A model generated the notes under the pieces. The model was not told where the DNA came from, ran no database searches, and saw only the letters and a program-made list of their open reading frames with translations. The position numbers were made by a program, and so were the translations under genes. Below, piece after piece: positions 16,664-24,685 of a stretch of DNA of 50,636 nt. Each line of letters begins with the position of its first letter. Within the stretch, counting starts at the first letter, position 1. The DNA comes from Deltaproteobacteria bacterium (lineage in GTDB: Bacteria; Desulfobacterota; BSN033; UBA1163): positions 1 through 50,636 of the forward strand of contig JAGXTA010000067.1 in the NCBI GenBank assembly GCA_018333535.1, read 5' to 3'.

Positions 16664-16717
16664 ATAAGTATACTGATTTGTATACTTATATGTTAATTAT
16701 AGATTATTCATTGTCAA
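16664..16717 (-). promoter_or_regulatory. abiE promoter with inverted-repeat operator
   Basis: The minus strand has TTGACA (16712-16717) and a weaker TAACAT 16 bp on. A perfect inverted repeat follows: ATAAGTATAC (16664-16673), 6-nt spacer, GTATACTTAT (16680-16689). The repeat covers the expected transcription start, where AbiEi binding would block RNA polymerase, as known for other abiE operons. Confidence 0.65.
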
Positions 16718-16778
16718 GCCCAGCGCAACATCGTCGGCTGAACCCCACCGGTGGAAGGTGGCCTGGAGGATTAGACTT

Positions 16779-16831
16779 GAGAATTGACTTACAAGAAACC
16801 CCGTCACTCCCGCCACCAACACCTTTGACGC
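16779..16831 (-). pseudogene. Second remnant of an epimerase N-terminus
   Basis: The minus strand reads SKVLVAGVTGFLVSQF, clearly derived from an SDR start such as SKVLVTGGAGFIGSNL, but with changed glycines, no ATG and no continuing domain. It lies upstream of the abiE pair, so the pair is bracketed by two epimerase remnants. The remaining sequence of 16718-16927 shows no gene. Confidence 0.5.
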
Positions 16832-16927
16832 CTTTTTTTATCACTCTTATTTTCAAAACTATTCTTCATTAAAAAACATTTTTTTGCCAAGGCATCTCAT
16901 CATTATCAAAAAAGATCCTCATCCAAT

Positions 16928-18814
16928 CTATCCCTCTTCATCCACCTCATTGCGGTTGGGCTGGTAGTAGGGAATGAGTTCATGGAATGTCTGAACGATG
17001 GATCGGGTATCCTGAATTTTGGCAAAACCCTCCAATCTTTCTATCCTTTCGTTTAAATATCCCTCTGTGAGAGATTTCCCGAATTTGGCTTTAAATATTT
17101 TTGGATGTGCGGTACCTTCAACCCCTTCTTCTGCATTTAAAACTTCCTCAAAGAGTTTTTCTCCTGGTCTGATCCCAGTGAAAACAATGGGGATATCCTT
17201 TTCGGGCTCAAACCCGCTCAACCTTATCAATTCACAGGCCACATCATAAATGTTGACTTGTTCGCCCATATCCAGCACAAAAACCTCTCCCCCTTCCCCC
17301 ATGGAACCGGCTTGTAAAACCAGAAGGACCGCCTCTGGAATGGTTATGAAATAACGCTTCATCTCCGGATGGGTCACCGTCACGGGTCCTCCCCTCCTGA
17401 TCTGCTCCTGGAAAATAGGGATGACGCTCCCGCGGCTTCCCAAGACGTTCCCGAAACGTACCGCCATAAATTGCGTCTTCTCTCGATGATTCATATCCAT
17501 GATGACCATTTCGGCCACCCGCTTACTGACTCCCATCACGCTGGTGGGATTGACGGCTTTATCGGTTGAGACGAAGACAAACTTCTCCACTCCGGATTTC
17601 TGGGAGAGTTCGGCTAGGATTTTCGTCCCCAAGATATTGATCCGAATTGCTTCTTCCGGAAAGTCTTCGATCATGGGTACATGTTTATAAGCGGCGGCAT
17701 GAAACACCACCTGCGGAGCTATCTCCCGATATACAGCCGCCATCTTCTCTCCATTCAAAATGTCGCCGAGAACCGATAGCACCTCGAGCCCTGGGTGATC
17801 CTCCTTCAACTCCTGCGTGATGTAAAAAAGTTCTGTTTCATCAAAGTCCAAAAGCGCTAGAAGGCTGGGTTTAAATTGGGCAATCTGTCTCCCCAGCTCC
17901 GAACCAATGGAACCCCCAGCTCCTGTAATGAGGACTCTCTTTCCCTCGAGACTCTTTCTCACCTGAGAATATTCAATCTGGATGGGCTCTCGACTCAGCA
18001 GGTCTTTCAAATCGATCTTTTTGATATCGAGGATGCTGATATTGCGGGACATGATCTCCTTCGTTCCAGGTATGATTCGAATTTCACTAACCCCTGCTTT
18101 GTGAAGGTAGGAAACGATATCTCTGATTTCCTTTGAAGGAATGGAGGGCATAGCGATCACAGCCATTTCGATTTCTAAATTCTTGATAATCTCCGGAATA
18201 TCCTTTCTATCTCCCATGACTTTAATTCCATGGATAAGAACCTTCTCTTTCGACGGGTCATCATCAACAAAAGCCACCGGAAGATAGGGTGAATCTTTGG
18301 TTCTCTTCATATCCCGGACGATCTGTTCTCCGGCATTTCCGGCTCCGATAATCAACGTCCTTTTCTGCTCAGTCAAGGATATCTTCGTCCCATGAAGGTA
18401 AACCCGTTTGGAGATCATGAAACCTCCGACCAGGATCAAAGAAAGGGTATAGTCAATGAGGAAGACAGATCTCGGAAATCCTTTAAAAGATTCCTCATAG
18501 GCAAGAAAGAGGATGAGGCTCGAAAGAATCAATGAGCAAATAGTAAGAATCTTGAATATTTTCAAAAGTTCATAGAGGCCCACATAGGACCAGGTGAATC
18601 GGTGAATTTGAAATAGATAGAAAGCGATAATCTTTAAACCTGCAAAGGCGGGAAGGTAAACGAAAAACTGCATGAGGTGAATTTCTGGAATTTCCCCTTC
18701 AAAGCGGATGTAAAAGGAGAGGTAAAAAGCCAGGGCAAGGAGAATAGCATCTGAACCAAGAAAAAAAAAGGTTCTTTTCAGAGGGCTCCTTTTGAGAAAT
18801 TGTTTAAACATCAT
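16928..18814 (-). CDS. Membrane-bound nucleoside-diphosphate-sugar 4,6-dehydratase (CapD/WbpM/PglF type)
   Basis: About 628 aa. The N-terminal part has several hydrophobic segments (about residues 20-140), then a Rossmann domain with IIGAGNAGEQIVRDM. From about residue 295 there is an SDR domain (VLITGAGGSIGSELGRQ). The catalytic stretch FVSTDKAVNPTSVMGVSKR has Met in place of the usual Tyr (SMK triad), typical of CapD/WbpM UDP-GlcNAc 4,6-dehydratases. These make UDP-4-keto-6-deoxy-GlcNAc for bacillosamine, QuiNAc or FucNAc. A TTG at 18835 overlaps the upstream gene, but the ATG at 18814 fits a Shine-Dalgarno site better. Confidence 0.88.
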   Translation of the reverse strand: MMFKQFLKRSPLKRTFFFLGSDAILLALAFYLSFYIRFEGEIPEIHLMQFFVYLPAFAGLKIIAFYLFQIHRFTWSYVGLYELLKIFKILTICSLILSSLILFLAYEESFKGFPRSVFLIDYTLSLILVGGFMISKRVYLHGTKISLTEQKRTLIIGAGNAGEQIVRDMKRTKDSPYLPVAFVDDDPSKEKVLIHGIKVMGDRKDIPEIIKNLEIEMAVIAMPSIPSKEIRDIVSYLHKAGVSEIRIIPGTKEIMSRNISILDIKKIDLKDLLSREPIQIEYSQVRKSLEGKRVLITGAGGSIGSELGRQIAQFKPSLLALLDFDETELFYITQELKEDHPGLEVLSVLGDILNGEKMAAVYREIAPQVVFHAAAYKHVPMIEDFPEEAIRINILGTKILAELSQKSGVEKFVFVSTDKAVNPTSVMGVSKRVAEMVIMDMNHREKTQFMAVRFGNVLGSRGSVIPIFQEQIRRGGPVTVTHPEMKRYFITIPEAVLLVLQAGSMGEGGEVFVLDMGEQVNIYDVACELIRLSGFEPEKDIPIVFTGIRPGEKLFEEVLNAEEGVEGTAHPKIFKAKFGKSLTEGYLNERIERLEGFAKIQDTRSIVQTFHELIPYYQPNRNEVDEEG

Positions 18815-18831
18815 CCCCTTTTCCCTTCTTT

Positions 18832-19602
18832 TCAAACCTGTGCTACAGCATAAATCACCTTAAACTCATGATTGGCGACATCCGAAGGAATAGACACCGG
18901 AGGAGCATATTCATATGCCCCTTCCTCAAGCTCCCCTTGCAAGGGCTTCAACTCTCCATAAAAAATCTTTTTAAGCAGTTCTTTTCCTTTCATCGTTTTC
19001 GGAATAAGGTGCAGGATCACGGCCAATTTTCGAACAGAGGCGATAATCTTTTCCTTCGCACCATTGGGCAAGACCGAAAAAGCGCCAAACATCTCCGTGT
19101 TGAATCCTTTTTTTTGCAACAGCTCGCTCAGCTCAGGAACCGAAAAGTACCGGGTACTGAAAGGGCTGGAGTTAAACTCAGACCAGTCTTTATTCACTGT
19201 GGCGATCAGCAATAACCCACCCTTTCGCAGAACCCGTCGCACCTCCTCGAAAAAATCCTCAGGTTTGGTCAGGTAATAAATTGCTTCATAAATAATCACA
19301 ACATCAAAACATTGAGTCCGAAAAGGTAAGATATGGGCATCCAGGCGAAGAAGCGGTATTCTCTCTTGATAGTATCCCTTTGCCCCCTTGACGAGGTTCT
19401 CCGTATAATCTCCCCCGAAGACCCTTTTTGCCTTCTTGGCTAGAAAACCCAATCCCTGTCCTGCCCCACAGGCCACTTCAAGAACGTCCTTCCCCTCAGA
19501 AAATTGTGCCGCGAAGGAATAGCGGTGGACCATGCGCTCCAATTGGTCCCGTGTCACTCGGTTCCCAGGGACTTCGGTTACGGTGGAGTAGTCAATTCCC
19601 AT
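18832..19602 (-). CDS. Class I SAM-dependent methyltransferase
   Basis: A 256-aa methyltransferase. Motif I VLEVACGAGQGLGFLAKKA is near residue 40, an acidic residue follows in GGDYTENLV, motif IV is DVVIIYEAIYYL, then RRVLRKGGLLLIATVN. This is the UbiE/methyltransf_11 fold. The substrate cannot be told; its place between the DegT aminotransferase and the dehydratase genes suggests a sugar or glycan target. An insertion with lysines (KTMKGKELLKKIF) precedes the C-terminus. Confidence 0.8.
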   Translation of the reverse strand: MGIDYSTVTEVPGNRVTRDQLERMVHRYSFAAQFSEGKDVLEVACGAGQGLGFLAKKAKRVFGGDYTENLVKGAKGYYQERIPLLRLDAHILPFRTQCFDVVIIYEAIYYLTKPEDFFEEVRRVLRKGGLLLIATVNKDWSEFNSSPFSTRYFSVPELSELLQKKGFNTEMFGAFSVLPNGAKEKIIASVRKLAVILHLIPKTMKGKELLKKIFYGELKPLQGELEEGAYEYAPPVSIPSDVANHEFKVIYAVAQV

Positions 19603-19642
19603 CTCTCTGGATGTCCTTTCTCTTTTTCCATTTGTTCAAAGA

Positions 19643-19683
19643 AATTTTCCCCTCTTTGGCAAAGAGAGGTTAGACGAGGTTTT
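19643..19683. repeat. CCTCTTTGGCAAAGAGG hairpin repeat
   Basis: A short hairpin (CCTCTTTG/CAAAGAGG) in the spacer between the DegT aminotransferase and the methyltransferase, in the context TTTTCCCCTCTTTGGCAAAG. It resembles a widespread intergenic repeat rather than a terminator, because it lies inside an operon and lacks a T-run on the transcribed strand. Confidence 0.5.
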
Positions 19684-19715
19684 CCAAAGAATATGCTTAT
19701 TTAATTCCGGGCTCC

Positions 19716-20822
19716 TCAGTGAATGAAAAATTTCCGGACCGCTTCGATTACAAATCCAACTTCTTCATCCGTCAATTCGGGATACATAGGCAAAGAGATC
19801 ACCTCTGCCGATATGCGCTCTGTCAGCGGTAATTTGAATCGATCGAGACTCAAAACCTTCTGTTTGTGCATTGCCACACGCCAGGAGACGAGGACTTCAA
19901 CCTCTGTTTTCTGAAGATGGGCCAGAAGCTCATCCCGCTTCTTGCAGCGGATCACATAGTTCTGATAGACATCGAAATAGTCGCCGTCTGATCTTGGAGG
20001 AAGGAGAAGTTCAGGAATGCCCGATAGGCCTTCCTCATACATCTTGGCAACGGCCCGTCGCCTCTCGATCCATTGTTCGAAATAATTGAATTTCATATTG
20101 AGGATCGCCGCATGGAGATTGTCAAGCCGGGTGCACCATCCAAAGCATTCGATCTCATCGACGGACTCAACTCTCCCATTGTCTCGGAAGGCCCTGATCT
20201 TTCTTGCCAATGTGTCATCATTCGTGCAGACCAGTCCACCGTCGCCAGCCGTGCCCAAGACCTTGGCGGGATAGAAGCTGAAGATACCGGTATCGCCGAA
20301 AGAGGCACATCGTTTGCCTTTGAACTTCGCTCCTAACGCCTGGGCAGCATCCTCAATCACTTTGAGGCGGTACTTTTCAACGATCTCCATAATTTTTTTC
20401 ATATTGCAGGCATGACCATTGAGATGGACAGGGATGATCCCTTTCGTCTTGGATGTAATGGCTGCTTCTATCTGGTTCACATCCATATTAAAATCATCTG
20501 TGATATCAATCAGAACCGGTGTCGCTCCACATTGCACAATCGCTCCCACCGTTGCCACAAAGGTATGGGCGACTGTAATCACCTCGTCACCGGGTCCGAA
20601 GCCGAGAGCACGGGCAGACAGATAGAGAGCATCGGTGCCTGTATTGACTCCGATTGCATGTTTCGTCCCCACATAGTCGGCTATCCTCTTTTCGAACTCC
20701 TCTAAGTGTCTCCTCAGGATGAAGTCCCCCCCTGACATGATCTCCTCAAAGACACTGTCAAACTCTTTCTTAAGCTGTTGATATTGTCTGGGGTAATTGA
20801 CAAACCTGACCTTATACGCCAT
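19716..20822 (-). CDS. DegT/DnrJ/EryC1-family sugar aminotransferase
   Basis: A 368-aa PLP-dependent aminotransferase. VNTGTDALYLSARALGFGPG and VAHTFVATVGAIVQCGATPV are in the first half, IEDAAQALGAKFKGK next, then the cofactor Lys in FSFYPAKVLGTAGDGG. The family aminates keto-sugar nucleotides. With the downstream 4,6-dehydratase it could make a 4-amino-6-deoxy sugar. Alternatively it could play the WbpE role (3-amino group on a UDP-GlcNAc uronate), since WbpD- and WbpI-like genes are present. Sequence alone does not decide. Confidence 0.85.
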   Translation of the reverse strand: MAYKVRFVNYPRQYQQLKKEFDSVFEEIMSGGDFILRRHLEEFEKRIADYVGTKHAIGVNTGTDALYLSARALGFGPGDEVITVAHTFVATVGAIVQCGATPVLIDITDDFNMDVNQIEAAITSKTKGIIPVHLNGHACNMKKIMEIVEKYRLKVIEDAAQALGAKFKGKRCASFGDTGIFSFYPAKVLGTAGDGGLVCTNDDTLARKIRAFRDNGRVESVDEIECFGWCTRLDNLHAAILNMKFNYFEQWIERRRAVAKMYEEGLSGIPELLLPPRSDGDYFDVYQNYVIRCKKRDELLAHLQKTEVEVLVSWRVAMHKQKVLSLDRFKLPLTERISAEVISLPMYPELTDEEVGFVIEAVRKFFIH

Positions 20823-20863
20823 GAGACCTCCTTATTTTATAGCCTCGAAATAACTTATATTTT

Positions 20864-20916
20864 GTCATCCCGAATTTATTTCGGGATATAGGTTCTTATT
20901 CGCCCCTGGAACCTAT
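20864..20916. repeat. Two adjacent hairpins, REP type
   Basis: ATCCCGAA (20867-20874) pairs with TTCGGGAT (20880-20887); ATAGGTTC (20888-20895) pairs with GAACCTAT (20909-20916). The first is the common GTCATCCCGAA repeat. The second covers the stop codon of the E1 beta gene (20913-20915). They sit between E1 beta and the aminotransferase and could stabilise or attenuate the transcript. Confidence 0.65.
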
Positions 20917-21902
20917 CCCCCCAAAACACCTTTTACTGCATTAACGATTGTCTTGGAATCGGGGTAATACTCTTTTTCCAGCACACAACTTGCTGGAGCA
21001 GGCACATCAGGCAGCGTTACCCGGTAAACGGGCGCCTTTAGGTATTCGAAAATATTTTCCGACACCCTTGCTGAAACCTCTGCCGCTATGCCACAGGTTT
21101 TCCAGCCCCCATCGACAACGACCAATCTGCCCGTTTTTTTGACCGATTCAAAGAGAAGGGTTTCGTCCAGGGGTTTCACCGATCGGAGATCGATGACCTC
21201 CACGTCCACCCCGTCGTTCTTCAATTCTTCGGAAGCCTTCAATGATTCAATAACCATGTAGGAGGCGGCCACCAAGGTCACATCCCTGCCTTCTCTTCTG
21301 ATTGCCCCTTTCCCAATAGGAACGGAATACGCTTCTCTGGGGACTTCTCCTTCCAAAGTATAAAGCCAGCGGTCATCGATATAAACTACGGGATTATTAT
21401 CTTGTATTGCAGAAATCATCAATCCCTTTGCATCATACGGGGTAGAAGGCATCACGACCTTCAAACCCGGAATATGGGAGAATAAGGCATGCAGGGCCTG
21501 AGAGTGCTGAGCTGCCTGTTCGCCTCCCCTATTGATGATTCCCCATATGACCACGGGTACGGAGGATTTCCCCCCGAACATATAATGCCAGTTTGCCGCC
21601 TCATTGATGATGGGGTCGAGGGCGTAAAGCATAAAGTCCATTCTCGGATGAACCACGATAGGTCTCATTCCGACGATGGCCGCCCCCACGGCTGCTCCTG
21701 TTATGGCATTTTCAGAGACGGGGGTATCAATCACCCTTTGGGGTCCGTACTTCTCCATGAGCCCCCTTGCCGTATTGCCCACATACCACGGGCTTTTCAC
21801 CCCTTGTCCGATAAGGAAAACGGCTTTATCCATCTCCATCATTTGGTGAATGGCTTCATTGATGGCAAGGCTATATGGAAGTTTTCTACTCTTTAAAGAC
21901 AT
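20913..21902 (-). CDS. E1 beta subunit of a thiamine-diphosphate 2-oxoacid dehydrogenase-like enzyme
   Basis: A 329-aa transketolase-like pyrimidine-domain protein. It has LPYSLAINEAIHQMMEMDKAVFLIGQGV, TPVSENAITGAAVGAAIVGMRPI, the region RGGEQAAQHSQALHALFSHIPG and C-terminal DLRSVKPLDETLLFESVKKT. This is the PDH/acetoin dehydrogenase E1 beta pattern. It overlaps the alpha gene by 17 bp, so the two make one enzyme. No E2 or E3 gene is near and both neighbours act on sugars, so a decarboxylating or acyl-transfer reaction on a sugar is more likely than central metabolism. That role is inferred. Confidence 0.87.
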   Translation of the reverse strand: MSLKSRKLPYSLAINEAIHQMMEMDKAVFLIGQGVKSPWYVGNTARGLMEKYGPQRVIDTPVSENAITGAAVGAAIVGMRPIVVHPRMDFMLYALDPIINEAANWHYMFGGKSSVPVVIWGIINRGGEQAAQHSQALHALFSHIPGLKVVMPSTPYDAKGLMISAIQDNNPVVYIDDRWLYTLEGEVPREAYSVPIGKGAIRREGRDVTLVAASYMVIESLKASEELKNDGVDVEVIDLRSVKPLDETLLFESVKKTGRLVVVDGGWKTCGIAAEVSARVSENIFEYLKAPVYRVTLPDVPAPASCVLEKEYYPDSKTIVNAVKGVLGG

Positions 21903-22869
21903 ATCTCGTTAATTCCTCTTTCCCGGGATACCGGCTATTTCGAGTGAAATCGTGGGCATCCTTAACCTCTGATTCTATTTCCTTTTTTATTGTATCTATA
22001 CTCTTCCCGGTCAAGACTCCATTTTTAATAAGATATTTTTCAAACCTTCCCAAGGGGTCTTTCTTTTTCCATCGCTCTATCTCTTTCCGGGATCTGATAT
22101 CCGTATGAGACCCTTGAATATTATCATCTGGACCCACATGCCCGCGTAATCGGTAAGTCATGAGTTCGATAAAAACCGGTCCCCTTCCCCTTCGACACAT
22201 CTCGACACCCTTTTTCGAAGTTTCGTATACCTTCAGAACATCGTTCCCATCGACCCTATAGCCCTGGATGCAAAAAGGCTTCGCTATTTTGGAGATGTTA
22301 TTCTCTGGGCGGCATTCTCTAATAGGCATGTGGGTTGAATAGAAATTGTTTTCACAGGCGAATATGATCGGAAGCTTTTTGAGGGCTGCGAAATTGAGTG
22401 ATTCGTAGAGTACTCCTTCCCCAGTCGCTCCATCCCCAAAAAAGCTCACTGTTACTCTCTTTTCTTCTCTTATTCTTGAAGCAAGGGCAGCACCGAGAGC
22501 GAGCGGGATCGTACCAGCCACTATCGGCGCTGATCCGACCATTCCTATCTCAGGGGCGATAATGTGCATGGACCCTCCCCTCCCCCTCGAACATCCGGCC
22601 TCTTTACAATAAATTTCCGCGACGAGCTCTCTCATGCCACCACCTTTCGCAAGGTAATGGCCATGGGAGCGGTGGGAACCAAAAATGTAATCTTGTTCAG
22701 TCAGGGCAGAACAGACCCCTGCAGCAATGGCTTCCTGGCCCGAATAGAGATGGACCGGACACTGGACCTCACCCCTCAAGATGGGCTCTACGAAACTCTC
22801 TTCGCAAACCCGAATTCGAACCATTGATTTATATAATCTTTTCAAAAATTCTTTTGAATATTTTCCCAT
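21886..22869 (-). CDS. E1 alpha subunit of a thiamine-diphosphate 2-oxoacid dehydrogenase-like enzyme
   Basis: A 327-aa E1 alpha protein. HLYSGQEAIAAGVCSAL, YIFGSHRSHGHYLAKGG and GRGGSMHI are typical. The ThDP/Mg motif is GDGATGEGVLYESLNF followed by IIFACENN, and YRLRGHVGPDDN is near the C-terminus. Together with the beta subunit it forms an alpha2beta2 ThDP enzyme. It lies downstream of the MITE-like element and the PglC-type transferase gene. Such orphan E1 pairs recur in surface-polysaccharide clusters, but their substrates are not established as far as I know. Confidence 0.87.
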   Translation of the reverse strand: MGKYSKEFLKRLYKSMVRIRVCEESFVEPILRGEVQCPVHLYSGQEAIAAGVCSALTEQDYIFGSHRSHGHYLAKGGGMRELVAEIYCKEAGCSRGRGGSMHIIAPEIGMVGSAPIVAGTIPLALGAALASRIREEKRVTVSFFGDGATGEGVLYESLNFAALKKLPIIFACENNFYSTHMPIRECRPENNISKIAKPFCIQGYRVDGNDVLKVYETSKKGVEMCRRGRGPVFIELMTYRLRGHVGPDDNIQGSHTDIRSRKEIERWKKKDPLGRFEKYLIKNGVLTGKSIDTIKKEIESEVKDAHDFTRNSRYPGKEELTRYVFKE

Positions 22870-22880
22870 TGGCCCCTATT

Positions 22881-23017
22881 TAGAGTCTGTCCATAAACTA
22901 AAGATTTTCCGAAAAGTTGTCATTCCGGCGAAGGCCGGAATCCAGTAATTTCAAGACCTTCTGGATGTCGGATCACGTCCGGCATGACAGAAAAAGTGCA
23001 TTTATAAACGGACTCTA
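22881..23017. mobile_element. MITE-like element with nested REP palindromes
   Basis: Terminal inverted repeats TAGAGTCTGTCCATAAA (22881-22897) and TTTATAAACGGACTCTA (23001-23017) match at 14 of 17 positions. Inside are REP hairpins GTCATTCCGGCGAAGGCCGG (from 22919) and CTGGATGTCGGATCACGTCC (from 22961). No ORF is present; the length is 137 bp. The outer end provides the TAG stop codon of the sugar-transferase gene at 23015-23017. Confidence 0.55.
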
Positions 23018-23611
23018 TTTAATAATGGTGATGATGGTTTGAGCGATGATTTTTAAATCAATCAAGAACGACCTTTCCCTCACATACTTCAATTGGAGTC
23101 TAATCTTCTCTGGCCTTATTTTTTCCATATATGTCTTTTCAGGATCAGGGCTACCCGCAAGGAGGGCGCCTTCATCAGGATTCCAAATGGATGCCCAATC
23201 CGTAATTCCAGGCCGAACACTTAATATTGCCTTTTCCTCTTCCGTGAACATATCCACATACATCTGGACCTCCGGCCTTGGACCTACAATACTCATTTCT
23301 CCCTTCAAGACATTCAAGAGTTGCGGAAGTTCATCCAGTTTAAATTTTCTAATAAATTTTCCCATCTTTGTGATACGAGGATCATCGTCGGCCGTGGATG
23401 GGCCCCCAAGTTTCTCTGCATTCACAACCATCGTCCTGAACTTAAAGATTTTAAAAAGCTTTCCGAATCTCCCTACCCGGCCCCCTCGGTAGAATACGGG
23501 GCCCCCATCTTCTCTCTTGATCAGAATGGCTATGGTCACCAATACAGGAGAAACCAATATTAACCCAACCAAAGATGACAAAAAATCGAATGTTCGCTTC
23601 AGCATCCTCAA
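23015..23611 (-). CDS. Initiating sugar-1-phosphate transferase (PglC/WcaJ family, short form)
   Basis: A 198-aa bacterial sugar transferase. One N-terminal hydrophobic segment (LSSLVGLILVSPVLVTIAIL) works as a re-entrant membrane helix. Then come the conserved FKFRTM, DDPRITKMGKFIRKFKLDELPQ and MSIVGPRPE motifs, with Asp-Glu (DE of LDELPQ) catalytic. It moves a phospho-sugar, often a diNAcBac- or QuiNAc-type unit, from a UDP donor to undecaprenyl phosphate and so starts repeat-unit assembly. The size equals PglC, without the extra membrane domain of WcaJ. The stop codon lies in a MITE terminal repeat. Confidence 0.9.
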   Translation of the reverse strand: MRMLKRTFDFLSSLVGLILVSPVLVTIAILIKREDGGPVFYRGGRVGRFGKLFKIFKFRTMVVNAEKLGGPSTADDDPRITKMGKFIRKFKLDELPQLLNVLKGEMSIVGPRPEVQMYVDMFTEEEKAILSVRPGITDWASIWNPDEGALLAGSPDPEKTYMEKIRPEKIRLQLKYVRERSFLIDLKIIAQTIITIIK

Positions 23612-23620
23612 TGATCCCCT

Positions 23621-24682
23621 CTATTTCTCCCCTGTACTACACTCTTTCTTTAACCCGAAAAGCCTCCTCCAGAAAAGCGGCGAACTCAATATCTTAAAAA
23701 CCCCCCACAGAGATCCTAATCCGTAAGGAAAATGGAGGGCTCCAAAGATTAAAGGCATTGCAACCATATACCTGATACTTCTTTTTTCCAGTGCGATTTG
23801 AAGCGAAGCACCCAGGTTTCCTACCCCGTAGGAGCTCAGGATGATCAAAAACAGATAGAAAAAAGGCGCCCAGAATAACCCCAGGGATGCCGACCCAAGA
23901 AGAACCGTCACAAAGACCAGTGGGACAAGATGCCGCCAGGAAACCGGTATGATCGGGCTGTAAAGAAATGGGAGGATCGCCCAAACACCATTTGTGAAGT
24001 TATGCTTCCAAAACGATTTGATATCAGAAAGGGCATAATAGTAGCTCACAATGTCCGGAACTAACAGTATCTTGCCACCTGCTTTCTTAAGCCTGAGATT
24101 AAACTCCATATCCTGGCCCCTCACGAGGTTCTCGTTAAAAAGCCCGACCCGGTCAAATACCTCCCTTCTATAACATCCCCCGAAAACCGTATCAACCCAT
24201 TTCGGTTCATCGGTTTGAACCCTAAAGTAAGAATTTCCAACTCCAAAGCGGTGGCTGAGACTGGCAACAATGGCTTGGCCTATAAAATTGTCTGTCCGGG
24301 GAAGGGTCCTCATGATCCCCCCTACATTATCCGCTCCATACTGACCGAGATTTTCGACAGATCGAGAGATATAATCTTTTTCGTATTGATTATGGGCACT
24401 CATCCAGAGGATAATCTCGCCTTTTGCATTTTTGATACCGATATTTAGGGCAACCGGAGTAATTTTCTTTGGGTTCTCAATAAGCCTGATCCATGGATAC
24501 TGCCGAGCATAACTTTCAATAACTGCCCGGGTTCCATCCTCACTCATCCCGTCAATCACCAGAACTTCAAGCCTTTCCTTTGGGTAGTCATTGTCGATGA
24601 TCGACTGGAAACAGTCTCCGATAAATCTTCTCTCATTACGACAGGGAATGATAATCGAGATAAATGGTAATTTTTTCTCCAT
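23621..24682 (-). CDS. Family 2 glycosyltransferase with C-terminal membrane segments (ExoA-like)
   Basis: A 353-aa GT2 enzyme. The GT-A domain begins FISIIIPCRNERRFIGDC with VLVIDGMSEDGTRAVIE. The usual acidic DxD-type position reads MSAHNQYEKDYI, with Ser where the ExoA group mostly has Asp. VFGGCYRREVFDRVGLFNE and GQDMEFNLRLKKAG are acceptor-side motifs. Two or three hydrophobic segments follow (about residues 245-325). It probably extends the lipid-linked oligosaccharide at the inner membrane. The gene is next to a GT4 gene with a 3-bp gap. Confidence 0.82.
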   Translation of the reverse strand: MEKKLPFISIIIPCRNERRFIGDCFQSIIDNDYPKERLEVLVIDGMSEDGTRAVIESYARQYPWIRLIENPKKITPVALNIGIKNAKGEIILWMSAHNQYEKDYISRSVENLGQYGADNVGGIMRTLPRTDNFIGQAIVASLSHRFGVGNSYFRVQTDEPKWVDTVFGGCYRREVFDRVGLFNENLVRGQDMEFNLRLKKAGGKILLVPDIVSYYYALSDIKSFWKHNFTNGVWAILPFLYSPIIPVSWRHLVPLVFVTVLLGSASLGLFWAPFFYLFLIILSSYGVGNLGASLQIALEKRSIRYMVAMPLIFGALHFPYGLGSLWGVFKILSSPLFWRRLFGLKKECSTGEK

Positions 24683-24685
24683 TTT

